Origin: Rhodospirillales bacterium
GTDB lineage: Bacteria; Pseudomonadota; Alphaproteobacteria; Dongiales; Dongiaceae
DNA length: 60,248 nucleotides
Reading direction: 5' to 3'
Assembly: GCA_009885795.1 (NCBI GenBank)
Contig: VFKA01000021.1
Span: forward strand, 1 to 60,248
The notes under the pieces are model-generated. The model searched no databases. It saw only the letters and a program-made list of their open reading frames with translations, and was not told where the DNA came from. Positions 18,165 to 27,455 of this stretch are shown in pieces (position 1 is the stretch's first letter; each line of letters starts with the position of its first letter). A program made the position numbers and the translations under genes.

Positions 18165-18986
18165 TCACTGCGCAGCCGGCGGCGGGCCGTCGAGCAATAG
18201 CGCCGGATCGAGGCGGATCTCGAAGAGGTTCATGCGCCAGTCGAGATGCGGGCCGGTCACGCGGCCGGTGGCGCCGACGCGCCCGATGGGATCGCCTTGG
18301 GCAAGCTCGTCGCCGACCTCCACCTCGACCGCGCTCATATGCATGAAGGTTGAGCTCAAGCCATAACCGTGGTCGAGGATGACGGTCCCGCCGGTATAGA
18401 AGAGGTCGGCTGCCGCCAGGCGCACGATGCCCGGCGCGGGTGCGACCACCGGCGCGCCTTCCGGCGCCGCGACGTCGACCCCGAAATGCGGCTGGCGCGG
18501 TGCGCCGTTCAAGACGCGCCGGCTGCCATAGACGCCCGAGATCGGCCCCGCCGCCGGCCATATGAATCCTGCGTCGAACATCGCCGCGGGTGAATCGACG
18601 GCGCGGGCATTGGCGACCAGTTGCCGTTCGCGATCGATGCGCGCGAGTTCGTCCGCGTTCGGCGTGACTTGGTTTTGCGGCAGCCCGTCGATGCGCTGAA
18701 CGTCGTAGTCGCGTTGGGCAATAGCGAGGATTCGGTCCTCGTGCTTGCCGTCGGCGAAGACGACGCTAAGCCGTGCCGAAGGCGGAGCGTCATGATCGAA
18801 GCCGATCAGGAAGCGCCCGCCCGGCCGTAGCGCCACGCGCTTGCCGTCGAGCAACACTTCGCTTGCCTGCGGCGCTTGGCCGATGACGAGGCCGCCTTGG
18901 ACGAAATCGCCCGATATCTCGATCTCGCCGGCAGCCGCGCCCCGCAGAAAGAAAAATACGAAAGCGAAAGCGAGCGCCGTCTTCAA
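18165..18986 (-). CDS. M23 family metallopeptidase (LytM-type)
   Basis: A 273-residue exported protein with a signal sequence (about 1-19). Its C-terminal peptidase_M23 domain contains GPISGVYGSRRVLNG, HFGVDVAAPEGAPV (zinc His and Asp, about residue 165), FMHMS and HLDWRMN (zinc His, about 247), giving the H-x3-D and HxH-like zinc site; HLDW departs from the classic HLHF, so one ligand is changed and activity is less certain. Probable cell-wall hydrolase or regulator. The start overlaps the xseA stop by 4 bp, so it is co-transcribed with xseA. Confidence 0.9.
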   Translation of the reverse strand: MKTALAFAFVFFFLRGAAAGEIEISGDFVQGGLVIGQAPQASEVLLDGKRVALRPGGRFLIGFDHDAPPSARLSVVFADGKHEDRILAIAQRDYDVQRIDGLPQNQVTPNADELARIDRERQLVANARAVDSPAAMFDAGFIWPAAGPISGVYGSRRVLNGAPRQPHFGVDVAAPEGAPVVAPAPGIVRLAAADLFYTGGTVILDHGYGLSSTFMHMSAVEVEVGDELAQGDPIGRVGATGRVTGPHLDWRMNLFEIRLDPALLLDGPPPAAQ

Positions 18987-20383
18987 AGAAGCGACCCCTG
19001 TTTGCCATCGGGCGCCTTTGCGGATCGCGGTTTCGCCGCGCCATCGGCGGTGGCGCCGACCTCGCCATCGGCGAAACCCAATTTCAGCGCCATGCCGGGC
19101 GATACCGATGTTGCCGCGGTCACCAAAGCGCCGGCCGCATCGCGCACCAGCGCATAGCCGCGCTTCAGCACGGCATCGGGGTTGACGCTATCGACGAGTC
19201 GCGCGAGGCCGTCGAGACGCAAGCGCGCATGGGCCAGAGGCTGGCGAACCGCCGCGCCCAGGCGCTCGCCGGCATGGACCAGTTCGAGCCGGCGGCGCGC
19301 CAATTGCTGGCGCGGGGTCGCGATCGCGGACGCCAACCCTTCGACCAGGCGCCGGCGGGTCTCGAAGTAAGGCAGCCTCGCGTTGCGCAGGCGGTCGATC
19401 CACTGGTCGAGCCGTTGCGATTTCTCGCCGAGCAGCCTGGCCGGATCGGCGAGCCCGCGCCCCAACCCCTCGACCGCCAGACGCCGTTCGGCGAGGAGAC
19501 GGATCAGGCCCTGGACCGCGCGCTTGCCGAAATCGAGCAGGTCGGCGGCAAGCTCGGCCCGGACCGGCACCGCCATCTCGGCCGCCGCGCTCGGCGTGGG
19601 TGCCCGCACATCGGCGGCGAAATCGATGAGGGTCGTGTCGGTCTCGTGCCCGACCGCCGAGATGAGCGGGATGGCGGAGGCGGCGGCCGCGCGCACCACG
19701 ATCTCCTCGTTGAAGGGCATCAGGTCCTCGAGGCTGCCGCCGCCGCGCGCCACGATGATGAGGTCGGGGCGCAAAGGCGATCCGGCGGGGAAGGCGTTGA
19801 AGCCGGCGATGGCGGCGGCCACCTGCTCGGCGGCGCCCTCGCCCTGGACCGCCACCGGCCACAGCAGAACGCGGCGCGGGAAACGGTCGGCGAGGCGATG
19901 CAGGATGTCGCGGATGACGGCCCCCGTGGGCGAGGTCACGACGCCGATGATGTCGGGGAGGAAGGGGAGCTTTACCTTGCGCGAGGGGTCGAACAGCCCC
20001 TCGGCGGCGAGGCGGCGCTTGCGCTCCTCCAGAAGCTTCAGCAGCGCCCCCTCGCCCGCGAGCTCGATCGCATCGACGACGATCTGGTATTTCGAGCTGC
20101 CGGCGTAAGAGCTGACCTTGCCGGTGACGATGAGCTCCATGCCGTGCTCGAGCCGGAGGCGCAGGCGCCCGACGGTGCCGCGCCAGGCGACGGCGTCGAT
20201 CACCGCGTTCTCGTCCTTCAGCGTGAAATAGAGGTGGCCGGAGCCGTGATAGTTGGGCTTCGACACCTCGCCGCGCACCCGAACGCGCTCGAAGCCCGCC
20301 TCGAGCGTGCGTTTCACCGCCTGGGCGATCTCGCTCACCGTCTGGACGGGAAGATTGTCGAAGGGCGCGGGCTGGTCGCTCAT
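18983..20383 (-). CDS. xseA: Exodeoxyribonuclease VII large subunit
   Basis: Large subunit of the ssDNA exonuclease ExoVII. The N-terminal OB-fold is visible (VRVRGEVSKPNYHGSGHLYF, then LKDENAVIDAVAW). The catalytic domain includes TSPTGAVIRDILHRLADRFP, VARGGGSLEDLMPFNEE and SAVGHETDTTLIDFAADVRA. After it comes a coiled-coil Arg/Leu-rich region (about 280-400). The length of 466 residues is normal. It overlaps both neighbours by 4 bp (ceramidase-like gene upstream, M23 gene downstream). The small subunit xseB is not in the window. Confidence 0.96.
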   Translation of the reverse strand: MSDQPAPFDNLPVQTVSEIAQAVKRTLEAGFERVRVRGEVSKPNYHGSGHLYFTLKDENAVIDAVAWRGTVGRLRLRLEHGMELIVTGKVSSYAGSSKYQIVVDAIELAGEGALLKLLEERKRRLAAEGLFDPSRKVKLPFLPDIIGVVTSPTGAVIRDILHRLADRFPRRVLLWPVAVQGEGAAEQVAAAIAGFNAFPAGSPLRPDLIIVARGGGSLEDLMPFNEEIVVRAAAASAIPLISAVGHETDTTLIDFAADVRAPTPSAAAEMAVPVRAELAADLLDFGKRAVQGLIRLLAERRLAVEGLGRGLADPARLLGEKSQRLDQWIDRLRNARLPYFETRRRLVEGLASAIATPRQQLARRRLELVHAGERLGAAVRQPLAHARLRLDGLARLVDSVNPDAVLKRGYALVRDAAGALVTAATSVSPGMALKLGFADGEVGATADGAAKPRSAKAPDGKQGSLL

Positions 20384-21207
20384 GGGGCCGCTTCGGCCGG
20401 ACGACGCTTTTGCAAGGCCATGAGAAACACATAGCCGCCGAGCGCGGCAATGAGATGCTTGAGCGAATGCCCGCTGATCGCGCCGCCGAGCGCATCGAAC
20501 ACGATGCCGTCCGCCACCTCCAGCAGCTTAGCCAGGGCGTAGGCGCCGAGAACGGCCCAGATATACCCGGTGTCGGAGAGGCGGGACGGGAACAGCAGCA
20601 GCACGATCGGAATCAGGACCATGGGCAGGAACTGGACAATGGCATAAGGCCGCAGATCGCCGTGTCCGGCGGCCTCGGTCCAGTGCCAATACACGACCGA
20701 TGCCACGCCCACGACCAAGAGAGGCCACAGCAGCCGCCGTCCCACCGTCACGCCGATGTGCTCGCCGACAAGCACCGACACGAAAGCCATGAACGGCATG
20801 GTCAGCGGCATGCGGTCCCAGAGCAGCGTCCGGTTGGACGGATCGAGGTGATAGTAGCTCGACCCGATGCCGACGAGCAGCATGCCGAGGAAGATGTAGA
20901 GATACGCCAAGCGGAGTTCATCGAGCGCGCCACGGAGCGTTCCATGGACCAACCGATGAATTCCGAGCAACCCCACGAGTACGAACGAGAAATTCGTCAC
21001 CACATTCCAAAAGTTGGGGATACCAAGAATCTCGCGCTTATCGGCAAAGTCATGAAATTGGGGGTCTTGCGGAACCGGCGGGAAAAAACTTCCGGCGACG
21101 ACCACGAAGACGACGAATCCGTTGATGAGAATGAGCTTCCGTCGGCGCGTCAAATGATTCTCCGCCCTTGCGCAAGTCTGGCGCCGGCACGCGCCCCGGT
21201 CGCTCAT
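20380..21207 (-). CDS. Ceramidase-like (CREST superfamily) membrane protein
   Basis: A 275-residue protein with about seven membrane helices. Signature segments are [39 protein letters not shown] and [15 protein letters not shown]. The S, H, D and HxxxH residues match the alkaline ceramidase/PAQR (CREST) metal-dependent hydrolase pattern. The frame is open to 21336, but ATG 21207 leaves the purD promoter region mostly free. It overlaps xseA by 4 bp. Whether the substrate is a sphingolipid is not determined; the fold is shared by other hydrolases. Confidence 0.85.
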   Translation of the reverse strand: MSDRGACRRQTCARAENHLTRRRKLILINGFVVFVVVAGSFFPPVPQDPQFHDFADKREILGIPNFWNVVTNFSFVLVGLLGIHRLVHGTLRGALDELRLAYLYIFLGMLLVGIGSSYYHLDPSNRTLLWDRMPLTMPFMAFVSVLVGEHIGVTVGRRLLWPLLVVGVASVVYWHWTEAAGHGDLRPYAIVQFLPMVLIPIVLLLFPSRLSDTGYIWAVLGAYALAKLLEVADGIVFDALGGAISGHSLKHLIAALGGYVFLMALQKRRPAEAAP

Positions 21208-21256
21208 GGGATCATTCCATGATAAGAGCCGGGCGGCAAACAGGCGAGGGTCACCT

Positions 21257-22537
21257 TTGCGCATCCTCATCATCGGTTCCGGCGGGCGCGAGCATGCGCT
21301 TGCCTGGGCAATCGCGGCCTCGCCGCTCACGGACAAGCTTTATTGCGCGCCGGGTAACGCCGGCATCGCCGAGGAGGCGACCTGCGTCGCTTTGGCGCCG
21401 GAGGATCAAGACGCGATCGTCCGGTTCTGCCGCCGGGAGCGCATCGACTTCGTCGTCGTGGGCCCCGAGGCGCCGCTGGTGGCGGGCCTCGTCGACCGGC
21501 TGGAGGAAGCCGGCATCAAGGCCTTCGGGCCGAGCGCCAAGGCGGCCGAGCTCGAAGGCTCCAAGGGGTTCATGAAGGATCTCTGCGCCAAATACAAAAT
21601 ACCGACCGCCGCCTATCGCCGCTTCACGCAAGCCGAGGCCGCGCGCGCCTACGTGCGCGAAACCGGCGCGCCCATCGTGGTGAAGGCGGATGGCCTCGCC
21701 GCGGGCAAGGGCGTCGTGGTCGCCTCGACGGTCGAGGAGGCGGAGGAAGCGGTCGGCGCCATGTTGTCGGAGCGGCGCTTCGGCGAAGCCGGCGCCGCGG
21801 TGGTGATCGAGGAGTGTCTCACCGGCGAGGAGGCGAGCTTCTTCGCGCTGGTCGATGGCCGCACCGCCTTGCCTCTGGCCTCGGCGCAGGACCACAAGCG
21901 CGTGGGCGAAGGCGATACCGGGCCCAACACCGGCGGCATGGGCGCCTATTCGCCGGCCCCGTTCATCGGCGAGGCCATGGCCCTGCGCGTCATGGCGGAG
22001 ATCATCCGCCCCACGGTCGCGGCGATGGCGGCCGAGGGCCGGGAATTCAAGGGCGTCCTCTTCGCCGGCCTGATGATCGACGAGGCGGGGCCGAAGCTCT
22101 TGGAGTTCAACGTGCGATTCGGCGATCCGGAGACGCAAGTGCTGGTCGCGAGGCTGATGTCGGATCTGCTGCCGGCGCTCATCGCCGCGCGCGACGGGGT
22201 GCTGGACCACGTCCATTTGCGCTGGCACGAGCACGCGGCGCTTACCGTGGTGATGGCGGCCAATGGTTATCCCGGCGACTACGCCAAGGGTACCGAGATC
22301 AAGGGCGTCGAGCGGGCGAAGGCGCTTGCCGGCGTGCACGTGTTCCATGCCGGGACCGCGCGGTCGGCGGATGGAAGGCTGCTCGCGACAGGGGGCCGCG
22401 TCCTTGGCGTGACCGGCACGGGCGACACGCTGGCGCAAGCCCGGACGCGCGCCTACGATGCCGTCGATCTCATCGACTGGCCGGACGGCTTCTGCCGGCG
22501 CGACATCGGATGGCGGGCGTTGAAGGCGGCGCCTTGA
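21257..22537 (+). CDS. purD: Phosphoribosylamine-glycine ligase
   Basis: ATP-grasp enzyme forming GAR in purine synthesis. The product starts (TTG at 21257) [19 protein letters not shown], the standard PurD N-terminus; the open frame from 21206 has no such match. Family lines include [34 protein letters not shown] and [13 protein letters not shown]. It gives 426 residues, equal to the family norm. A GAGGG purine-rich sequence sits about 8 bp upstream of the TTG. Divergent from the ceramidase-like gene. Confidence 0.95.
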   Translation: MRILIIGSGGREHALAWAIAASPLTDKLYCAPGNAGIAEEATCVALAPEDQDAIVRFCRRERIDFVVVGPEAPLVAGLVDRLEEAGIKAFGPSAKAAELEGSKGFMKDLCAKYKIPTAAYRRFTQAEAARAYVRETGAPIVVKADGLAAGKGVVVASTVEEAEEAVGAMLSERRFGEAGAAVVIEECLTGEEASFFALVDGRTALPLASAQDHKRVGEGDTGPNTGGMGAYSPAPFIGEAMALRVMAEIIRPTVAAMAAEGREFKGVLFAGLMIDEAGPKLLEFNVRFGDPETQVLVARLMSDLLPALIAARDGVLDHVHLRWHEHAALTVVMAANGYPGDYAKGTEIKGVERAKALAGVHVFHAGTARSADGRLLATGGRVLGVTGTGDTLAQARTRAYDAVDLIDWPDGFCRRDIGWRALKAAP

Positions 22538-22558
22538 TCCGGCGGATCGCTGTCTCAT

Positions 22559-22641
22559 GGTTGGCTTTCCTTATCCTGAGCCTGTCGAAGGATGAGGAGC
22601 GCCCAGCTTAGGGTGCGTCTCGAAGAGGAGGAAAGCCAACC
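22559..22641. repeat. Long inverted repeat enclosing a dispersed-repeat-like core
   Basis: Perfect 13-bp arms GGTTGGCTTTCCT (22559-22571) and AGGAAAGCCAACC (22629-22641) enclose a sequence with CTGTCGAAGGATGAGG and TCTCGAAG motifs related to the dispersed repeats of this window. It lies between purD and the PuuB-like gene and can form a long hairpin that might separate their transcripts. Confidence 0.7.
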
Positions 22642-22686
22642 GACCCCGATAGACGCCGGCCCCGGCCTTCGCCATGATCGCCGGCC

Positions 22687-23997
22687 ATGAGCGATTCCAT
22701 GGACGACAAACTGTTCCACCCCGACTATGTCGGCACGCCCTATTGGTGGGACATAGGCCCAAGGCCGGCGCTGCCGATGACGGCGCCGCCGCCCAAGGCG
22801 GACGTGGTCGTGATCGGATCGGGCTATACCGGCGCCATGGCGGCGCTCGCGCTGGCCCGGGGCGGGCGCGACACCGTGGTACTCGACGCCGAGCAGCTCG
22901 GATGGGGATGCTCGACCCGGAATGGCGGCCAGGTCTCGACGTCGCTGAAGCCGTCCTTCGACGAGCTCGGCGCCCTTCACGGACCGGAGCGCGCGCTCGC
23001 CATCCTCAAAGAGGGTCACACGGCGCTCGATTTCATCGACGACTTCATCGCCAGGGAGAAGATCGAGTGCGGCTTCGCGCGCGTCGGGCGCTTCACCGGC
23101 GCCCACAACCCGAAGGCCTATGAGCATCTCGCCCGCAAGCTCGACAAGGCACCCAAGGAATTGCCGACGGGCGCCTACATGGTGACCCGCGCGGAGCAAA
23201 GCGGCGAGCTTGGAACCGAGTTCTATCACGGCGGCGCCGTCCATCCGCATCACGCGGCGCTCGACCCGGCGCGCTTCCACCTCGGCCAATTGCAGCGCGC
23301 CCATGGCGCGGGCGTCCGCTTCATTACGCGCTGCCCGGCGAGCGCGATCGAGCGCGAGCGCGGCGGCTTCAAGGTCATGACGCCGATGGGGCCGATCGCC
23401 GCGCGCGATGTCGTCGTCGCCACCAATGGCTATACCGGCGCGCTGACGCCGGCTTTACGCCGGCGGGTCATCCCCATCGGCAGCTACATCATCGCCACCG
23501 AGGCGCTGGCGCCCGAGGTCATGAACCGGCTGATGCCGAGGAACCGGACCGTCACCGATACCAGGCGGCTGGTCTATTACTACCGCGCCTCGCCCGACCG
23601 CGGTCGCATCCTCTTCGGCGGCCGGGTCGCCTTCAAGGAGACCGACCCGGCGGTGTCGGCGCCGCGGCTTCATGCGGCGCTCTGCAAGATTTTTCCGGAG
23701 TTGAAGCCGGTTCGCGTCACCCATTCCTGGATGGGATTCGTCGCCTATACCTTCGATACCATGCCGCATATCGGCAGCCTCGACGGGCTGCACTACGCCA
23801 TGGGCTATTGCGGTTCGGGCATATCGCTCGCCAGCTATTTCGGCTGGCGCCTCGGCCACAAGGTGCTGGGTACCGCCGAGGGGAAGACCGCGTTCGACGG
23901 CCTCTCTTTTCCGACGCACCCCTTCTACACCGGTAATCCCTGGTTCCTGGGGGCGGCGATCGCGTACTACAAGGTCCGCGACCGCATGAACATCTGA
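22687..23997 (+). CDS. FAD-dependent oxidase of the DAO/PuuB type (gamma-glutamylputrescine oxidase-like)
   Basis: A 436-residue flavoprotein with the FAD-binding VVVIGSGYTGAMAALALARGG (about residues 39-59), the GWGCSTRNGGQVSTS segment typical of PuuB-like amine oxidases (about 77), and the C-terminal GYCGSGISLASYFGWRLG (about 378). Related enzymes oxidise gamma-glutamylputrescine or other secondary amines. ATG 22687 or 22699 could be the start. The stop shares one base with the start of the PaaK-like ligase (TGATG), so they form a coupled pair. The exact amine is not known. Confidence 0.88.
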   Translation: MSDSMDDKLFHPDYVGTPYWWDIGPRPALPMTAPPPKADVVVIGSGYTGAMAALALARGGRDTVVLDAEQLGWGCSTRNGGQVSTSLKPSFDELGALHGPERALAILKEGHTALDFIDDFIAREKIECGFARVGRFTGAHNPKAYEHLARKLDKAPKELPTGAYMVTRAEQSGELGTEFYHGGAVHPHHAALDPARFHLGQLQRAHGAGVRFITRCPASAIERERGGFKVMTPMGPIAARDVVVATNGYTGALTPALRRRVIPIGSYIIATEALAPEVMNRLMPRNRTVTDTRRLVYYYRASPDRGRILFGGRVAFKETDPAVSAPRLHAALCKIFPELKPVRVTHSWMGFVAYTFDTMPHIGSLDGLHYAMGYCGSGISLASYFGWRLGHKVLGTAEGKTAFDGLSFPTHPFYTGNPWFLGAAIAYYKVRDRMNI

Positions 23998-25364
23998 TGG
24001 CGGCGCTCGATACCGCCGGCGCCAAGGCCAGCGGCGCCCGGCCAAGAACCGGCGCCGCCAACCTCGCGTTGCAGAAGCGGCTCGAGGAAAGCCAGTGGTG
24101 GCCGGCCGAGACGTTGCTGCGGCACCAGCTCGACCTGGCCGGCCGGCTTGTCGCCCACGCCGCGGCCACGGTGCCCTATTATCGCAAGCGGTTCGCAGAG
24201 GCCGGGATAAAGGCCGGCCAGCGTCTCGACCTCGATGCCTGGCGGCGCCTGCCCATTCTCACGCGCCGGGAATTGCAGGCGGCCGGCGACGCCCTCAACA
24301 GCCGGCGCATTCCGCCCGGCCACGGCAGGCTGATCAAGGTCTCGAGCTCGGGCTCGACCGGCACGCCGGTGAGCGTGCTCGCCACCCAATTCAACGGATT
24401 CCATTTCAAGGCGATCGTGTTCAGGTCGCACCTCTGGGCGCGGCGCGACTTCTCCTTGAAATTCGCCCTCATCCGCCGGTTCAAGGATCCGGCCTATCAT
24501 TACCCCTCGGGCGCGTCTTCCCGCCGCTGGGGCGATCCGCTGACCTTTCCGATCCCGACCGGGCCGTCGGCGAGGCTCCACATCGGCGCCAGCGTCGCCG
24601 AGCAGATGGAATGGCTCGGCCGCCAGAATCCAGGCTATCTGCTGACCTACCCGTCCAATCTTCGCGAGCTCGCTCGGCACAGCCTCGAGAACGGGATCCG
24701 CCTGCCGAACCTCAAGGAGGTGGCGACGATGGCGGAAATCCTGACGCCCGAGACCCGGGAGATCGTCCGCGAGGCGTGGGGCGTCTGCGTCAACGATTCC
24801 TACAGCGCCCAGGAGATCGGCGGCATCGCCTTGCAATGCCCGGAGCATGAACATTATCACGTCCAGGCTGAGGCGCTCATCGTCGAGGTCCTGGACGAAG
24901 CCGGCCGCGCCTGCGGGCCGGGCGAGGTCGGGCGCCTTTATGTGACGCCGTTCTTCAACTACGCCACACCGCTCATCCGCTATGAGCTGGGCGACTATGC
25001 CGAGGTGGGCGAGCCCTGCCCGTGCGGGCGCTCGCTGCCGGTGCTGAAGCGAATCCTCGGGCGCACGCGCAATACCCTGGTACTCCCCGACGGACGCCGT
25101 TTCTGGCCCCATTTCGGTTCGCGATCCTTGCGCAAACTCGCCCCCATCGTTCAGCACCAGTACGTGCAGACCGAGGCCAACGTCATCGAGGCGCGTTTCG
25201 TGACGGAACGCCCGCTCACCCCGGCGGAAGAAGACGCGCTGCGCGCTTCGATCCTCGGCAACCTGCCTATTCCCTACGAAATCAAGTTCGCCTATTACGA
25301 TGAAATCCCGCGATCGTCGGGCGGCAAGTACGAGGATTTCATCTCCGCGGTCGCGACAAGCTGA
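23997..25364 (+). CDS. PaaK-like phenylacetate-CoA ligase family protein (adenylate-forming)
   Basis: A 455-residue ANL-superfamily enzyme resembling phenylacetate-CoA ligase. It shows ATVPYYRKRFAEAG near the N-terminus, the phosphate-binding SSSGSTGTPVSV (about residue 116), YSAQEIGGIALQCPEHEHYH (about 265), RYELGDYAEVGEPCPCGR with paired Cys (about 330-345) and a C-terminal RSSGGKYEDFIS with the lysine expected of acyl-adenylates. It is translationally coupled to the PuuB-like oxidase and its 3' end overlaps the convergent TRAP permease by 26 bp. The carboxylate substrate is unknown. Confidence 0.87.
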   Translation: MAALDTAGAKASGARPRTGAANLALQKRLEESQWWPAETLLRHQLDLAGRLVAHAAATVPYYRKRFAEAGIKAGQRLDLDAWRRLPILTRRELQAAGDALNSRRIPPGHGRLIKVSSSGSTGTPVSVLATQFNGFHFKAIVFRSHLWARRDFSLKFALIRRFKDPAYHYPSGASSRRWGDPLTFPIPTGPSARLHIGASVAEQMEWLGRQNPGYLLTYPSNLRELARHSLENGIRLPNLKEVATMAEILTPETREIVREAWGVCVNDSYSAQEIGGIALQCPEHEHYHVQAEALIVEVLDEAGRACGPGEVGRLYVTPFFNYATPLIRYELGDYAEVGEPCPCGRSLPVLKRILGRTRNTLVLPDGRRFWPHFGSRSLRKLAPIVQHQYVQTEANVIEARFVTERPLTPAEEDALRASILGNLPIPYEIKFAYYDEIPRSSGGKYEDFISAVATS

Positions 25365-27273
25365 CGGCCAAGACCAGATTGGACCGCAAGGACGGCGAGA
25401 CGATCGCGGCAGCCCCGGCCAGCGCCGCCCCGGCCAGCGATAGCGAGGGCCACGGCAGGATCAAGGCGATTCCTGCGATGACGAGCATGGCGCGCGTCAA
25501 GCGGTCGATGCGCGTGCGCCAGAACCCCTCGACGCCAAGCGCGATGACGAGAACGCCGGCGCAAGCGGTGGCGCCGCCGATCGCGATGGTCAACGGATCC
25601 CCGACCAGGAGAATGTCCGGCCGCAGGATGAAGGCGAACGGCACCACGAACGCCGAGAGCGTCAGCCTCACCGCCGCGAAGGCGACCTGGAAGGGATTGG
25701 CCTCGGCGATGGCCGCGGCGGCGAAGGCCGCGACCGCCACCGGGGGCGTGATCGCCGACAGGCAGGCGAAGTAGAGAACGAACATGTGCGCGGCAAGGAC
25801 GGTCGCGCCGAGATCGATGAGAACCGGGGCGACCAGGGCGGCGCTCAAGATATAGACCCCGCTGGTCGGCATGCCCATGCCGAGCAGGATCGGAATGAAC
25901 GCCGCCACGACGATGGCCAGCGCGACGCTGTCGCCGGCAATGGCGAAGAGCAGATGCGACAGCTTGGCGTCGAGCCCGGTCATGGTCAGGCTGCCGATGA
26001 CGAGGCCGGCGGCGGCGCAGGCGCCGGTGACACGCAACATCAGCACCGTGGTCTCGGCCAGGCCCTCATAGATGGCGCCGATCGCCTTGGGCAACCCGGG
26101 GCGCACGACCGCCACTACGGCCACCGCGATCGCCGAGTACGCCGCGACCCTTGTCGCCGATAACCCGAACGACATGGCCGCGATCATCGCCACGAGCGGC
26201 ACAAGGAAGATGCCGTCGCGGCGCAGCAACGCGCCCAAGGGCATGGGTTCGACGGGGTCGCGGTCGATAAGCCCGAGGGACATCGAACGCAGGTGGACCT
26301 GGGCGTAAATGCCGAGAAAGTAGAGCAGCGAGGGCAACAGCGCGGCCAAGGCGATCTCGCCGTAGGGGATGCCGGTGTACTCGGCCATGAGGAAGGCCGC
26401 CGCGCCCATCACCGGCGGCATGATGCCGCCGCCGGTGGAGGCGGTCACCTCGATGCCGCCGGCGAGCGCCGCCGGCAGGCCCATGCGCTTCATGAGCGGA
26501 ATCGTGATCGATCCGGTGGCCACGACATCGGCGGTCGGGCTGCCGGATATCGTGCCGTATAGCCCCGACGAAAGGATCGCCACCTTGGCCGGTCCGCCGA
26601 CCCGCTTTCCCACCAGGGTGTTGGCGAGGTGAAAGAAAAGCTCCGCCCCGCCGATCCGGGTCAGCAACGTGCCGAAGGCCACGAACAGAAAGGCGTAGGT
26701 CGCCGCCACCTGAATCGGATTGCCGAACAATCCCTGTCCGGTGAAGACCAGAAGATCGAGGAGATGAAGGTAATCGATGGGACCATGGCCGAAGCCGCCT
26801 TCGAGCCGGTCGCCCAGCAGGTTGTAGGCCATGATGGCGATGACGATGAGGGTCAACGGCGGGCCGACCGTCCGGCGCGCGACTTCGAGCGAGAGTACGA
26901 GAAAGACCGTTCCGGCGGCGATATCCCAGGGGCTCAAGGGATCGAGCAGCGCCATTCGCGCGACGATCGCGTCGCCCTCAAAGGCGAAATGCGCGCCGGC
27001 GAGGAGCGCCAGCACGGCGGCCACGATGTCGCCCCATGGCGGCCCGGTCCGGCGCGACCCGCCCCCGATCAGCATCAGGCAGAGCGCCAGCATCGCGGCC
27101 AGGAAAACGACCGTCTGGCGATAGAGGTCGACTGGGAGAAAGGTGACGGCGAAGACGGCCAACGCCAAGACGGCCGACGCCGCCTGGACGAATCGCCCCA
27201 AGGCGCCGTCGAGCCGGCGCGACGGCACCGAGGAAATAAGCCAAGAACCGAGCGCGCCGGCCCGCTGACGCAT
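25339..27273 (-). CDS. TRAP transporter fused permease (4TM/12TM)
   Basis: Membrane component of a TAXI-type TRAP transporter, with the small and large permease subunits fused. The 644-residue protein is almost entirely hydrophobic, about 16-18 helices. Recognisable segments are TGQGLFGNPIQVAATYAFLF, GGPAKVAILSSGLYGTISGS, TASTGGGIMPPVMGAAAFLM and GMGMPTSGVYIL. It is transcribed leftwards, downstream of the TAXI binding protein gene but separated from it by a 100-bp inverted repeat element. The 3' end overlaps the PaaK-like gene. The substrate is probably a small carboxylate, by family. Confidence 0.93.
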   Translation of the reverse strand: MRQRAGALGSWLISSVPSRRLDGALGRFVQAASAVLALAVFAVTFLPVDLYRQTVVFLAAMLALCLMLIGGGSRRTGPPWGDIVAAVLALLAGAHFAFEGDAIVARMALLDPLSPWDIAAGTVFLVLSLEVARRTVGPPLTLIVIAIMAYNLLGDRLEGGFGHGPIDYLHLLDLLVFTGQGLFGNPIQVAATYAFLFVAFGTLLTRIGGAELFFHLANTLVGKRVGGPAKVAILSSGLYGTISGSPTADVVATGSITIPLMKRMGLPAALAGGIEVTASTGGGIMPPVMGAAAFLMAEYTGIPYGEIALAALLPSLLYFLGIYAQVHLRSMSLGLIDRDPVEPMPLGALLRRDGIFLVPLVAMIAAMSFGLSATRVAAYSAIAVAVVAVVRPGLPKAIGAIYEGLAETTVLMLRVTGACAAAGLVIGSLTMTGLDAKLSHLLFAIAGDSVALAIVVAAFIPILLGMGMPTSGVYILSAALVAPVLIDLGATVLAAHMFVLYFACLSAITPPVAVAAFAAAAIAEANPFQVAFAAVRLTLSAFVVPFAFILRPDILLVGDPLTIAIGGATACAGVLVIALGVEGFWRTRIDRLTRAMLVIAGIALILPWPSLSLAGAALAGAAAIVSPSLRSNLVLAVSLSRPRR

Positions 27274-27324
27274 GGCGGAGATGATTCGTCCCCGCTAGTG
27301 AATCGAGTCCGACACTTGCGTCCC

Positions 27325-27425
27325 ACTATTGTCATGCCCGCGCTTGACGCGGGCATCCAGCAAGGCGCGCAAACGCGCGCAAATCCTGGATCGCCGGGTC
27401 AAGCCCGGCGATGACAATGATAGTG
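27325..27425. repeat. Palindromic intergenic repeat element (about 100 bp)
   Basis: The two ends are inverted repeats: CACTATTGTCAT at the left and ATGACAATGATAGTG at the right. Inside are two hairpin units, CCCGCGCTTGACGCGGG and CGCCGGGTCAAGCCCGGCG. This is a REP-like element of a type common in alphaproteobacteria. It lies between the TRAP binding protein and permease genes and may set their relative expression. Confidence 0.8.
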
Positions 27426-27455
27426 AAACGAGTGTCATTTGTCGGAATGCATCCA

